From assembly GCA_001689405.1 (NCBI GenBank), contig LUJO01000036.1, positions 1 through 64,000 of the forward strand: a DNA stretch of 64,000 bases. The letters are read 5' to 3'. Origin of the DNA: Candidatus Homeothermus arabinoxylanisolvens (GTDB lineage: Bacteria > Bacteroidota > Bacteroidia > Bacteroidales > Muribaculaceae). The notes beneath the pieces were generated by a model. It was not told the origin of the DNA and did not search any database. It saw nothing but the letters and a program-made list of their open reading frames with translations. A program made the translations under genes and the position numbers. Shown in pieces: positions 34,432-43,602 of the stretch; the stretch's first letter is position 1; every line of letters begins with the position of its first letter.

Positions 34432-36423
34432 TTAATTTGCGAAGTCAATCGACAGTCCAAGCTGGAACCGGCGGGGATTCATAGGATAGTGAGGCATCGA
34501 AAAGTAATTTGTACCTGTCAGCCCCTGATTGACATGCGACACCATTATGTAAAATCGGGTCTTGCTCAGCTTCATGTTTACGTAGGCGTTCATAAAGGGG
34601 TAATTGCCGCACTCGATCTCATTTTGGTTATAGAACGTCATGGTAGCAGGCTGATAATCGACGGCCTTATATTTGGTGTAGTAGTCGCAGTCGACGCCAA
34701 GCTGTACATCAAGTACTCGTGCCACTTTAAAGCCCAGATACAGATTGCTGTATACCGACAATTTAGGCAATGGTATGACCGAAGCCTGCGAGGTAGTCTG
34801 ATAAACTATATGGTTATCCAAGTGGACCGGTCCGAACTTGAAGTTCTGGTCAAGCGACGCGCTAAGCACCTGTACACTTCCGCTATGCTGCACAGGCAGG
34901 CAATCGGAGTTGAAGTAAATGCAGTTTTGGATATTCTCGACACCGACATTGAGTCTGGTACGTGTATGAGGTATGACAAGCAGACCGCCGAGCCTCAGAC
35001 TGCGGGTCTTGCCAAAATCATTTTCCCAGATGAAATGATTGGATACATAATGCTGCAACAGATAAGGCGCAGCCTCGTTACGGAACTTTCCATAGCCTGT
35101 TATTGAAACAGTATCACCAAACAACCGGAAGCGTGTCGACACATGTCCGTCTATATGCATGTCGGCAGCTACCGAGCCGGCCACACCGAAACGTGCCGTA
35201 GCCTCATAGGTGAGTATCGATCCATGCTGCTTGGTAAGCTGCCCTCCTATCCACATCAGATTCTCAGCACCCTTTGCCGGGACTTTGTTCTCAAACGGAT
35301 AAGGCGTAAGTCCTTCCGGCTTCTCAGGCATCAGGTCGAGCGTATCGGCCGTCTGCTTGTACTTTCTTATTTCATATGTGGCAAAAGCCGACAAACCGAA
35401 ACGCGCTATCTTGTTGAAGCCCTCAAGCAGCGACACGCCCAGAGTATTGGATAGCGACCAATATGACGTCAGGTCGTCGCTCCCTTTCAAGTCGAAATAA
35501 GTATTTTTCCAGAACTCACGGTCCTGCTCGACATTGTCCAAGAACTTGTGGCTCCCGTTTTTGTAATTCAAAGTCCAAGAGAAACTTGTCACGGGCACAT
35601 ACTTCTCCACCGTGGTAGTATCGTCAACCTCTTCCTCTCGCCAGAAGCCCACCTTGTATATATTGTTAAGGTACAGTTCACCGCCTTTTATGCGGTTGAA
35701 CGCTCCTGTAAGCCGTGTAGGTATGGCTTTCGGCTCTATTTCATTCTGTCCTCCCTGCAGTTCAGCCGGATCTGTAATATAGAGGTCATCGGTGATACCG
35801 CCATTCTCCATGCCGAGTGTGTTCCAATGGTTATAGAACGCCTGCATTTCGTACCGTTCTCCGATATATGACCCCGACAAACCCCAAGTAAGTCCTTTTA
35901 CGGCCTGATAATCGTAACTTCCTTTAGAATATATATAGTCGCACAACGCGCCCACCTGAGCACGTTGATTTATATTGCCGGAAAAAATCGCATTCAGCCG
36001 GTCCTGCGTAGTCTCACGATCACCGCCGGTGTTGTAGGACAACAATGTCATCGGTATTCGCGTATTATAGAAGCGCTGCGTACGCAGTGACGGCAATCGG
36101 TCATACAACGCATCGTTAAAGAAAAACGGGCCGTATGGTTCTCTGTCGAAAAACAGCAATGTTTCCCCCGCTCCACCCGGATTACCGGTTGTGGCGTAAG
36201 CTATGCTTTGCGCCGTAGGCACGGATCTCTGTCCATAATTGAGCGGCAGCGTGTCGATGGGGGCAGGCTCACGCAATCCGAGAGGTGGTATTATCTTCCA
36301 TGCCGAAGCCACCTGCTGTATATCCGGCCCTTTCTGTTGGGTCTTATCTTCATTTCTGTCCTGTGCCTGTACGGGCAACGCCATCATTGCCGCCAAGCCT
36401 ACGATAACAACGGTTTTATTCAT
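34432..36423 (-). CDS. Putative outer-membrane porin (Porin_10-like)
   Basis: A 663-residue outer-membrane beta-barrel protein. Signal peptide MNKTVVIVGLAAMMALPVQAQ, then alternating strands ending in the aromatic residues of a barrel (QLGLSIDFAN). It resembles the Bacteroidetes putative-porin family. Its start is preceded by TAACTTTG at 36431-36438. The solute-binding gene follows directly, so an uptake or sensing pair is possible. Confidence 0.85.
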   Translation of the reverse strand: MNKTVVIVGLAAMMALPVQAQDRNEDKTQQKGPDIQQVASAWKIIPPLGLREPAPIDTLPLNYGQRSVPTAQSIAYATTGNPGGAGETLLFFDREPYGPFFFNDALYDRLPSLRTQRFYNTRIPMTLLSYNTGGDRETTQDRLNAIFSGNINQRAQVGALCDYIYSKGSYDYQAVKGLTWGLSGSYIGERYEMQAFYNHWNTLGMENGGITDDLYITDPAELQGGQNEIEPKAIPTRLTGAFNRIKGGELYLNNIYKVGFWREEEVDDTTTVEKYVPVTSFSWTLNYKNGSHKFLDNVEQDREFWKNTYFDLKGSDDLTSYWSLSNTLGVSLLEGFNKIARFGLSAFATYEIRKYKQTADTLDLMPEKPEGLTPYPFENKVPAKGAENLMWIGGQLTKQHGSILTYEATARFGVAGSVAADMHIDGHVSTRFRLFGDTVSITGYGKFRNEAAPYLLQHYVSNHFIWENDFGKTRSLRLGGLLVIPHTRTRLNVGVENIQNCIYFNSDCLPVQHSGSVQVLSASLDQNFKFGPVHLDNHIVYQTTSQASVIPLPKLSVYSNLYLGFKVARVLDVQLGVDCDYYTKYKAVDYQPATMTFYNQNEIECGNYPFMNAYVNMKLSKTRFYIMVSHVNQGLTGTNYFSMPHYPMNPRRFQLGLSIDFAN

Positions 36424-36430
36424 ATTATCG

Positions 36431-36438
36431 CAAAGTTA
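36431..36438 (-). promoter_or_regulatory. Candidate -7 element of the porin gene
   Basis: TAACTTTG on the minus strand, 7 nt before the ATG, which would leave an almost leaderless transcript. No -33 at the right spacing. Confidence 0.3.
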
Positions 36439-36609
36439 CATAATTTACTCAAACCGTGCCCTTTTTCAATGATAAAATAGGTGTAAATAGAGTACTACAC
36501 GGCTATGTTATCATCAGGAAACGATGTATTCTTAAGTTTTTATAATAATAAAAAAGCCTTTAATTGTTAGCCCGTCGATATAAAAGCTAATAATTAAAGA
36601 CTTACAAAG

Positions 36610-36697
36610 CGGAGTGACCGAGATTCGAACTCGGGATACCCTTTTGGGGTATACACGCTTTCCAGGCGTGCCTCTTCAGCCACTCGAGCACCACTCC
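36610..36697 (-). tRNA. tRNA-Ser (GGA)
   Basis: Minus-strand cloverleaf: acceptor GGAGTGG pairs with TCACTCC (last pair G-T), followed by discriminator G, the serine identity base. The anticodon arm CACGC-CTGGAAA-GCGTG gives anticodon GGA. The long variable arm (GTATACC/GGGTATC region) is class II, and the T arm reads CGAGTTCGAATCTCG. CCA is not encoded. A TATCTTTG box lies at 36715-36722. Confidence 0.96.
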
Positions 36698-36714
36698 ATA
36701 GCTTATTTGCGCTG

Positions 36715-36722
36715 CAAAGATA
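36715..36722 (-). promoter_or_regulatory. Candidate -7 element of tRNA-Ser
   Basis: TATCTTTG on the minus strand, 17 nt before the tRNA. A TTTG lies 23 nt further up (36746-36749), slightly beyond the usual spacing. Confidence 0.42.
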
Positions 36723-36759
36723 GTCATTTATTTTTATATCTACAGCAAAAATAGATTAT

Positions 36760-37197
36760 TTATTCGTCGTCATCATCGTCGTCAAGGTCAAAATCGAAGT
36801 CCCAGCCGTCATCGTAAGTGTCCTCCTTAAAACGCGACAGCTCTCGTCCCTCCCGCTTGGTAGGACGGCCAAGTCCCTTGCGCCGATCGACAAAACCGCT
36901 TATCTTCACCACTTCGAGCAAATCAAGTTCAGACTGCGGTGTGATATTCTCCATATATTCAGGCACAAGCCTCGCACCGAGACGGTTCTCCGTAAGAGCC
37001 TTTACCATAAATGAATACGTGACCGGAGGCTTCCTTACATTAACCGTGTCGCCGGGCTTTATCATACGCGACGGCTTAACCGCCACCCCGTCGATCATGA
37101 CACGGCCTTTTTTGCATGCCTCCGTTGATATTGTGCGCGTCTTGAAAATACGCACCGCCCACAGCCATTTGTCTATGCGTTCTTCGCTCTTTGCCAT
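36760..37197 (-). CDS. hslR: S4-domain RNA-binding protein (Hsp15/HslR family)
   Basis: A 145-residue protein of the Hsp15 type, which binds 50S subunits carrying nascent chains. The S4 domain (RIDKWLWAVRIFKTRTISTEACKKGRV... roughly 5-65) is followed by a KGLGRPTKREGRELSRF segment and an acidic tail ending in DLDDDDDDE. I use the start at 37197 (MAKSEERIDKW), 4 nt after pth; an upstream in-frame start would overlap pth by 35 bases. It fits the neighbouring genes for stalled-translation rescue. Confidence 0.88.
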   Translation of the reverse strand: MAKSEERIDKWLWAVRIFKTRTISTEACKKGRVMIDGVAVKPSRMIKPGDTVNVRKPPVTYSFMVKALTENRLGARLVPEYMENITPQSELDLLEVVKISGFVDRRKGLGRPTKREGRELSRFKEDTYDDGWDFDFDLDDDDDDE

Positions 37198-37201
37198 ACT
37201 A

Positions 37202-37765
37202 CTATTTGTTGTTGAAGTTACACATGGCGAAATCAATACCTGACAGGCAGAATGCTCTTATGGCGTTGCATGCGATATCGACACGCACCGGCATCTGCTG
37301 ACGCTGCTCAAGAGAGAAGTGTCCGAGCACATAATCGACCTGACATCCCTTGGGAAAGTCGTTCCCGACTCCGAATCGCAGACGGGCATAAGCCTGCGTG
37401 TTAAGCATGGCGGCTATGTTTTTAAGACCATTGTGTCCGGCGTCGCTTCCTGACGGTTTGATGCGTATGGCACCGAACGGCAACGCTATGTCATCCACAA
37501 CCACGAGTATATGGCTGAGGTCTATGTTCTCTTTCTCCTTCCAGTATCTTACGGCATTTCCGCTCAGGTTCATGTATGTCGACGGTTTAAGCAATATAAG
37601 TTGCTTGTTTTTCAGCCTCATACGTGCCACATCGCCGTACCGTTCGGTACTAAAAGCAATATTGGATGCCTCGGCAAAGGCATCCAATATTCTAAAACCT
37701 ATGTTGTGGCGGGTACCACGGTATTCGTCACCGATATTACCCAAACCTACAATCAAGTATTTCAT
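37202..37765 (-). CDS. pth: Peptidyl-tRNA hydrolase
   Basis: Releases tRNA from peptidyl-tRNA dropped by ribosomes. Asn10 and catalytic His20 in VGLGNIGDEYRGTRHNIG, the VVVDDIALPFG segment and GSDAGHNGLKNI are intact. 187 residues, normal. It lies between hslR and ctc; with ctc 11 nt upstream, the three genes form an operon. Confidence 0.96.
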   Translation of the reverse strand: MKYLIVGLGNIGDEYRGTRHNIGFRILDAFAEASNIAFSTERYGDVARMRLKNKQLILLKPSTYMNLSGNAVRYWKEKENIDLSHILVVVDDIALPFGAIRIKPSGSDAGHNGLKNIAAMLNTQAYARLRFGVGNDFPKGCQVDYVLGHFSLEQRQQMPVRVDIACNAIRAFCLSGIDFAMCNFNNK

Positions 37766-37776
37766 CCGTAGACCGA

Positions 37777-38421
37777 TTATGCCTTAGCTGCGGCACCGCG
37801 GGCAGCACGAGTGAGCTGAACGGCACATACGACAGCGTTCTTGGCGTTCATCAATTCAAGGCCTTCGAAGTGCAGGTCACCGATCTGAAGAGTCTTGCCA
37901 AGACCGAGATGGTCGATGTTGATAACAACACGCTCGGGAATAGCGGTATAAGGAGCCTTAACCTTGATCTTCTTCATAGAGAGAGTAAGCTTACCACCGG
38001 CTTTCACACCTTCGGCGTGGCCTTCGAGCTTGACGGGAACTTCAACCATAACAGGCTTCTTGTCGTTAACCTCAAGAAGGTCTATGTGAAGTATGGTGTC
38101 TTTTACGGGGTGGAACTGAACCTCACGAAGCACTGCGTTTCTCTTCTCGCCGTTGATGTCGAGCTCGATAGCGAAGATGTCGGGGGTGTATATGAGTTTG
38201 CGCACGTCATCGTTGGATACGGCAAGGTCGGTAGTTATGATACCGCGCTTTGCATCGATTTCAACGAGTTTCTCGCCTGCTTTGAGGGTGCCGGCATACG
38301 GGAGTTCCACGACTTCACCACCGTTAAGTACTACGGGGATTTTGTTTTCCTCACGAAGAGCCTTGGCTGCTTTCTTGCCGAGATCGGTACGCGGTTCGGC
38401 TGTCAATTGATAAGTTTTCAT
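37777..38421 (-). CDS. rplY: 50S ribosomal protein L25/general stress protein Ctc
   Basis: 5S rRNA-binding ribosomal protein of the two-domain CTC type. The N-terminal L25 domain (MKTYQLTAEPRTDLGKKAAKALREE is its opening; roughly 1-95) is followed by a TL5-like beta domain. 214 residues, normal. The start at 38421 is chosen because the alternative TTG at 38451 falls inside the -7 box. First gene of ctc-pth-hslR. Confidence 0.94.
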   Translation of the reverse strand: MKTYQLTAEPRTDLGKKAAKALREENKIPVVLNGGEVVELPYAGTLKAGEKLVEIDAKRGIITTDLAVSNDDVRKLIYTPDIFAIELDINGEKRNAVLREVQFHPVKDTILHIDLLEVNDKKPVMVEVPVKLEGHAEGVKAGGKLTLSMKKIKVKAPYTAIPERVVINIDHLGLGKTLQIGDLHFEGLELMNAKNAVVCAVQLTRAARGAAAKA

Positions 38422-38448
38422 TTTGTTGAAATAATTAATTGTGTTACT

Positions 38449-38456
38449 CAAAATTA
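38449..38456 (-). promoter_or_regulatory. Candidate -7 element of ctc-pth-hslR
   Basis: TAATTTTG on the minus strand, 27 nt before the ATG at 38421. No convincing -33 element. Confidence 0.42.
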
Positions 38457-38615
38457 AGTGATTCTATAATGCTCCTTAATTTCCCATCACACGGGATGCT
38501 AAAAAGCGGTGCAAAGGTAATGATTTTTTACCAAATATCACAACGTTTCCATACATAAATCCTCTTTTGCTGAAAAAGTTCATGTAAAAGCCGATGAAAT
38601 GCGACATACTCTCGC

Positions 38616-38623
38616 TATATTTG
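38616..38623 (+). promoter_or_regulatory. Candidate -7 element of the HExxH gene
   Basis: TATATTTG, 55 nt before the ATG at 38679. The expected -33 position does not match. Confidence 0.35.
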
Positions 38624-38678
38624 CCGGATAAATGAAGTCCGGACAATCCGGAAGCGAAAAAATCAGATAAGTAACCGC

Positions 38679-39020
38679 ATGATTGTAATACGTAACAGAC
38701 TGCTGCCGATAGGCCGGCGCTTCAGCGCCATAAACATATGCGGACTGCTTTTTGTCAAGCCTAACGCCCGGCTTACGCCCGAATTGCTGAATCATGAACG
38801 CATACATACACGGCAGATGCTCGAATTGTTAATTGTGCCCTTCTACATAGTGTACGTATCGGAGTGGCTGGTGAGAGTGGTTTTGTCAGGCGGCGACCTT
38901 TACGGAAGCTACCGGTCACTGAGTGCGGAGCGCGAGGCCTACCGCTACCAGAACGAGCCCGGGTACCTCAAAATACGCCGGCCGTTTGCCCAATGGCGCA
39001 ACAGACAAAAGACGCCTTGA
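38679..39020 (+). CDS. Small uncharacterised protein with HExxH motif
   Basis: 113 residues. A metallopeptidase-like H39-E-R-I-H43 lies in LLNHERIHTRQMLELL, followed by a hydrophobic helix (roughly 50-70) and SLSAEREAYRYQ (80-91). There Glu84 or Glu86 could be the third zinc ligand of a gluzincin-like site. I recall similar small proteins in Bacteroidetes but know no function. It is alone on the plus strand between two minus-strand operons. Whether it is an active protease is unknown. Confidence 0.75.
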   Translation: MIVIRNRLLPIGRRFSAINICGLLFVKPNARLTPELLNHERIHTRQMLELLIVPFYIVYVSEWLVRVVLSGGDLYGSYRSLSAEREAYRYQNEPGYLKIRRPFAQWRNRQKTP

Positions 39021-39066
39021 CACCACGCAGGCATCAAGACGTCATTATGCTACACTAAAGTAAGTA

Positions 39067-39774
39067 TCAGTTCTTGCCTTCCACTTCGGGAGCTATCAGC
39101 TTGTAGCCCTTGCCGTGTATGTTGATAATCTCGATCGACGGGTCGTCCTTAAGATGTTTACGCAACTTCGTGATGTAGACATCCATTGAACGGGCGTTGA
39201 AGTAATTATCATCAATCCAGATGGTCTTGAGCGCGAAATTACGTTCAAGTATCTCATTGACGTGAGCACACAACAGGCTTAACAGTTCTGACTCTTTGGT
39301 GGTGAGCTTGGTGACTTTGTCATCGATCATAAGGACCTGTTTCTGTGTGTCAAAAGTAAACCGGCCGATCTGATACATTGTTATCTCCTTGCCCTTCTTG
39401 CCCTTTACGCGGCGAAGTATAGCCTCAATACGGAATACGAGCTCCTCCATAGAGAAGGGCTTGGTGATATAATCGTCGGCTCCAATCTTGAAACCTTCAA
39501 GTATATCTTCTTTAAGTGACTTGGCCGTAAGGAAAATAATGGGGACTTCAGAGTTTACGGTGCGGATCTCCTGCGCCAAAGCGAAGCCGTCTTTCTTCGG
39601 CATCATAACATCGAGCACACAGAGGTCGTATTTCCCTTTGAGGAACGCTTTGTAACCGGCCTCTCCGTCAGGAAACAGGTCGGCGTTGAAGCCCTTTGCC
39701 TGAAGATATTCTCGCAGCAACATGCCAAGATTTTCGTCATCTTCGCATAGTAATATACGCAAACGTTCTTCCAT
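39067..39774 (-). CDS. rprY: OmpR-family response regulator RprY
   Basis: Receiver domain with acidic pocket E11/D12/D13, phospho-acceptor Asp55 (VLDVMMPKKDG), Thr83 and Lys105, then a winged-helix DNA-binding domain (roughly 130-230, ending HGKGYKLIAP). 235 residues. It follows its kinase by 12 nt. Closest in pattern to Bacteroides RprY, linked in the literature to stress and envelope control. Confidence 0.88.
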   Translation of the reverse strand: MEERLRILLCEDDENLGMLLREYLQAKGFNADLFPDGEAGYKAFLKGKYDLCVLDVMMPKKDGFALAQEIRTVNSEVPIIFLTAKSLKEDILEGFKIGADDYITKPFSMEELVFRIEAILRRVKGKKGKEITMYQIGRFTFDTQKQVLMIDDKVTKLTTKESELLSLLCAHVNEILERNFALKTIWIDDNYFNARSMDVYITKLRKHLKDDPSIEIINIHGKGYKLIAPEVEGKN

Positions 39775-39786
39775 AATAGTTTAAGT

Positions 39787-41289
39787 TTAAGTAAGTGGTA
39801 ATATAATTATAAATGTTGTTCCTATCCCTAATTCGCTCTCCACACGTATATCGCCCTTAAGCTCATGCACCATCTTGTGCACATAAGCCAGTCCGAGGCC
39901 GAAACCCTTCACATCATGGCGGTTGCCGGTGGAAACACGGTAAAACTTCTCAAATATTTTTTTCAGGTCGTCACGCTTTATACCTATACCGTTGTCGGAA
40001 ATACGTATCTCAAGACGTGAACCCGATATGTCGGCGGTGGTGACCTTCAACATTAGCGGCTCATCCTCGCGACGATACTTGACGGCATTGTCAAGCAGGT
40101 TGAAGATGACGTTGGTGAAATGCATCTCATCCACTTCGACAATAGCGTCGGTAGCGTTGAGTTCGCTTACAATCTTGCCTCCATAGCTCTCTACTTTCAG
40201 CTTGAATGTAGACACTATGTTGGATATAGCCTTGTTGGCATCTATCTCCTGCAGGCGCAGAGTGGCTTTCTGTCGGTCAAACATAGACATCTGCAGCACT
40301 TTCTCCACCTGAAAACGCAAGCGCTTGGTCTCATCGTTTATCACCGTGGCTATATGCTGCATCATTGTAGGAGACTTCCTTACCGAATCATCATTCAGCA
40401 TCTGCGCCGCAAGCGATATCGACGATATGGGAGTCTTGAACTCATGGGTCATATTGTTGATGAAGTCGTTTTTCATCTCGGTAAGACGCTTCTGTTTAAA
40501 CGCAATAATGATAGTATATAAAAATACTATCAGCAGAATAAACGTGAATATAAACGACGGTATCATAAACTTGACCGACGATAAGATATAGTCCTTTTTA
40601 GTCGGGAAATATACTTTCAGATAATTGGTGCGACTTGCGGGATCATTCGGGAAGAGAGTCTGGATGAACATATTGTTGCGTCCCGCCTGTGCCGGGTCAT
40701 AACCGCTTGACTGATAAGCCACACGTCCGCCGCGATTCACCACGGCATACTCAAAGGGCAGGTTAAGGCCGTTGTTTTCAAATTCGGAACGCAGGTAGCC
40801 GTCTACCGCCGCCGAGTCGGCGCGCTCCTGTATGGGACGATTGCTCGACTGGCTGAGAATATTGAGTATCACCTCGTTGAGCAACCCGCGCTGATACAGA
40901 TACTGGCCCTTTATTGTCTCCTGCATGTCGCGGTACTTGTCAGCTGTAGGCGAATCGATTTTAGGCAGTGATTTCGGGTCGCCCTGTATTGTAAGTTCGA
41001 TTCCATCGGGGGTCGTGTATGAGAGGTTGAAGCGGTTGTTGCCCCTCTTGTTGTCAAATTGAGAGTATATTGATTGTTCTATCACGGCGGCGTCTTCTTC
41101 AAGAAAATGCCGGGTCTCATCCTGTTCAAGCGTAGTGGTGACTCCGTACAGGCTTCGACGCACACCTTCGGCAAACTGGTCGTCACGCATCTTGATCATG
41201 TTTTTCATATACATGATCTGAATGTACAGCAACCCGCAGAAAGTCAGTGCCATTATTATTGTGAGGAACCAAATAGTCGCTTTTTTCAT
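39787..41289 (-). CDS. rprX: Sensor histidine kinase RprX
   Basis: A 500-residue kinase. Helix 1 (4-25), a periplasmic sensor region (about 30-240) and helix 2 (242-264) precede the HisKA domain with His282 in NNMTHEFKTPISS. The HATPase has N-box NLLDNAVKYR and G-boxes DNGIGI and GFGLGLAY. I start at ATG 41289; a longer reading from 41346 adds residues before the first helix without support. Paired with rprY and transcribed from a promoter at 41411-41441. Confidence 0.88.
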   Translation of the reverse strand: MKKATIWFLTIIMALTFCGLLYIQIMYMKNMIKMRDDQFAEGVRRSLYGVTTTLEQDETRHFLEEDAAVIEQSIYSQFDNKRGNNRFNLSYTTPDGIELTIQGDPKSLPKIDSPTADKYRDMQETIKGQYLYQRGLLNEVILNILSQSSNRPIQERADSAAVDGYLRSEFENNGLNLPFEYAVVNRGGRVAYQSSGYDPAQAGRNNMFIQTLFPNDPASRTNYLKVYFPTKKDYILSSVKFMIPSFIFTFILLIVFLYTIIIAFKQKRLTEMKNDFINNMTHEFKTPISSISLAAQMLNDDSVRKSPTMMQHIATVINDETKRLRFQVEKVLQMSMFDRQKATLRLQEIDANKAISNIVSTFKLKVESYGGKIVSELNATDAIVEVDEMHFTNVIFNLLDNAVKYRREDEPLMLKVTTADISGSRLEIRISDNGIGIKRDDLKKIFEKFYRVSTGNRHDVKGFGLGLAYVHKMVHELKGDIRVESELGIGTTFIIILPLT

Positions 41290-41410
41290 CTTATCAATGA
41301 TGTAACACTTGCGTGAAACTTCTTTTATATTATATAACGTTAACAAATAATAGCGTTAAATGTTTTGTCGCGGGTACGACAATGGACCGGCGTATTTTAA
41401 CATTTAAATG

Positions 41411-41441
41411 CAAAATTAACATAATTCGCGGAAATTCCAAA
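41411..41441 (-). promoter_or_regulatory. Predicted promoter of rprX-rprY
   Basis: On the minus strand, TTTG (41438-41441), 19 nt, TAATTTTG (41411-41418). It leaves a leader of about 115 nt before ATG 41289. Confidence 0.55.
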
Positions 41442-41517
41442 AAAATAAGGCATATATTATCAATATAATTTACACATAATTAATTTACGAGTGTTTCCGA
41501 AAGTTGATATGCCGAAA

Positions 41518-41549
41518 TTTCCGTGTATCACTTTTTTTGTGTACTTTTG
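41518..41549 (+). promoter_or_regulatory. Candidate promoter of cdsA
   Basis: TTTC (41518-41521), 20 nt, TACTTTTG (41542-41549). The -7 box is a full match, the -33 box is one base off. ATG follows 28 nt later. Confidence 0.5.
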
Positions 41550-41576
41550 AGCCCGAATTAATATGCATTCCTACAA

Positions 41577-42389
41577 ATGAAAAATATATTGTTGCGCAGC
41601 ATTTCCGGCGCAATCTATGTTGCTCTTATTGTGGCGGGAGTCCTTATCAACAGTTGGACTTTTCTCGCTTTATGTCTGTTATTTGCCATATTGTCCCTGA
41701 TCGAGTATTTCACACTCGAACTGCATGACAACGCATCGCGCAACAATTATCTGACATGTATTCTCGATGTGGCCGGAGGCGTAGCTATGGTAGGCGGCAC
41801 ATGGCTGTTTGTCAACGACATATGCATATACGGCATTGCCGTATATCTTATATATCTGCTTGCACGACTTATCACCCAATTATATATAAAAGGAGTCAAC
41901 CCGGTAACGTCGTTGTCAAAATCCTTTCTCGGACAATTGTACATAGCCTTGCCGCTGTCGGTAATCATGTTTATTTATGCCGAAGCCCCCTATCTTGTAT
42001 TGGCTATGTTTATTTTCATATGGCTGAACGACACGGGTGCATTTATTGTTGGTTGTTCCATAGGACGTCACCGTCTGTTTCCGCGTCTGTCGCCCAAGAA
42101 GTCGTGGGAAGGTTTTTGGGGCGGTCTTGTATTTTGTATAGCCGCTGCATTTGTCATCAAATCATTCTGGCCCGATACTTATACGCTTACCATCGGTCAG
42201 ATGGTCGGATTCGCAGTAGTGGTCTCTGTATTCGCCACATGGGGCGATCTTGTCGAGTCTATGTTCAAGCGTTCGCTTAACGTAAAAGATTCAGGCAAAA
42301 TAATACCGGGACACGGTGGTATACTCGACCGCATAGATTCACTGCTGTGTGTCATACCCGCAGTGGCATGTTATTTATTGTTTATGTAA
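41577..42389 (+). CDS. cdsA: Phosphatidate cytidylyltransferase
   Basis: Integral membrane enzyme making CDP-diacylglycerol for phospholipid synthesis. Multiple hydrophobic helices, with the family signature near the C-terminus (SPKKSWEGFWGG and SLNVKDSGKIIPGHGGILDRIDS as two pieces). 270 residues, normal. It heads a run of plus-strand genes (purM, mltF-like, DUF3332). Confidence 0.95.
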   Translation: MKNILLRSISGAIYVALIVAGVLINSWTFLALCLLFAILSLIEYFTLELHDNASRNNYLTCILDVAGGVAMVGGTWLFVNDICIYGIAVYLIYLLARLITQLYIKGVNPVTSLSKSFLGQLYIALPLSVIMFIYAEAPYLVLAMFIFIWLNDTGAFIVGCSIGRHRLFPRLSPKKSWEGFWGGLVFCIAAAFVIKSFWPDTYTLTIGQMVGFAVVVSVFATWGDLVESMFKRSLNVKDSGKIIPGHGGILDRIDSLLCVIPAVACYLLFM

Positions 42390-42418
42390 AAATTGTAATG
42401 ATATAAATATTCATCACT

Positions 42419-43585
42419 ATGAGCGATCAAAGATATGACCTGCGCGGAGTGTCGGCATCAAAAGAGGACGTACACAACGCGATAAAGAATGTTGACAAAG
42501 GTTTGTTTCCCAAAGCCTTCTGCAAGATAATTCCCGATTACCTCGGCGGCGATGCCGAATGGTGCAATATAATGCATGCCGACGGAGCGGGCACAAAATC
42601 ATCACTGGCTTACATTTACTGGCGTGAGACCGGCGACCTCAGTGTATGGAAAGGCATAGCTCAGGACGCTCTTATAATGAATATCGACGATCTGCTGTGT
42701 GTGGGAGCGACCGACAATATACTCGTAAGCTCTACCATAGGACGCAATAAGATGCTTATACCCGGTGAAGTGATCGCCGCCATAATAAACGGCACCGAAG
42801 AGTTGCTCTCCGAGCTTCGCGATATGGGAGTGTCGATATACAGCACGGGAGGCGAGACTGCCGATGTAGGCGACCTCGTGCGTACAATAATAGTGGACAG
42901 CACGGTAACCTGCCGCATGAAACGAGCCGATGTAATCAACAACGCCAACATAAAAGGCGGCGATGTCATCGTGGGGCTTGCAAGCTACGGACAGTCGGTA
43001 TATGAGAAAGAGTATAACGGAGGCATGGGTTCCAATGGCCTTACTTCGGCCCGTCATGACGTATTCTGCAAGATTCTTGCCGAGAAATATCCCGAAAGTT
43101 TCGATGCCGCGGTTCCCTCGGAACTGGTTTATTCGGGTACGATGAATCTGCTTGACAAAGTCGAAGGCACCCCTCTGGATGCCGGCAAACTGGTACTTTC
43201 CCCTACCCGTACCTACGCCCCCGTCATCAAGAAGCTTCTTGACACCATGCGTGCCGACATACACGGTATGGTCCACTGCTCCGGAGGCGCGCAGACCAAA
43301 GTCATGCACTTTGTCGACCGCAAACATGTCATAAAAGACAATCTGTTCCCCGTACCTCCGTTGTTTGACATGATACAGCGCGAGTCGGGCACCGATTGGA
43401 AAGAGATGTACAAAGTGTTCAACATGGGTCACAGGATGGAGATATACCTATCGCCGGAGCATGCCGCCGAGGTAATCGCCATATCGGAGTCTATGGGCAT
43501 TCCGGCCCGGATAGTAGGCCGTGTCGAGGACTGCGACAGCAACAGGCTCACAATTATCTCGGAAAAAGGTACATTTGAATATTGA
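42419..43585 (+). CDS. purM: Phosphoribosylformylglycinamidine cyclo-ligase (AIR synthase)
   Basis: Closes the imidazole ring in purine synthesis. The ATP-grasp-like PurM fold has GAGTKSSL, DDLLCVGA and GGETADVGDLVRT. At 388 residues it is longer than the 345 of E. coli and of the divergent Bacteroidetes type. It lies 29 nt after cdsA. Confidence 0.9.
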   Translation: MSDQRYDLRGVSASKEDVHNAIKNVDKGLFPKAFCKIIPDYLGGDAEWCNIMHADGAGTKSSLAYIYWRETGDLSVWKGIAQDALIMNIDDLLCVGATDNILVSSTIGRNKMLIPGEVIAAIINGTEELLSELRDMGVSIYSTGGETADVGDLVRTIIVDSTVTCRMKRADVINNANIKGGDVIVGLASYGQSVYEKEYNGGMGSNGLTSARHDVFCKILAEKYPESFDAAVPSELVYSGTMNLLDKVEGTPLDAGKLVLSPTRTYAPVIKKLLDTMRADIHGMVHCSGGAQTKVMHFVDRKHVIKDNLFPVPPLFDMIQRESGTDWKEMYKVFNMGHRMEIYLSPEHAAEVIAISESMGIPARIVGRVEDCDSNRLTIISEKGTFEY

Positions 43586-43602
43586 TTGCACTCCGCAGGT
43601 AT

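Noticed and set aside
38422..38451. TTG start for ctc
   Set aside because: It falls in the predicted -7 element; MKTYQLTAEPRT at 38421 is the normal L25 opening.
41290..41346. Longer N-terminus for RprX
   Set aside because: It adds 19 polar residues ahead of the first membrane helix and no known family feature.
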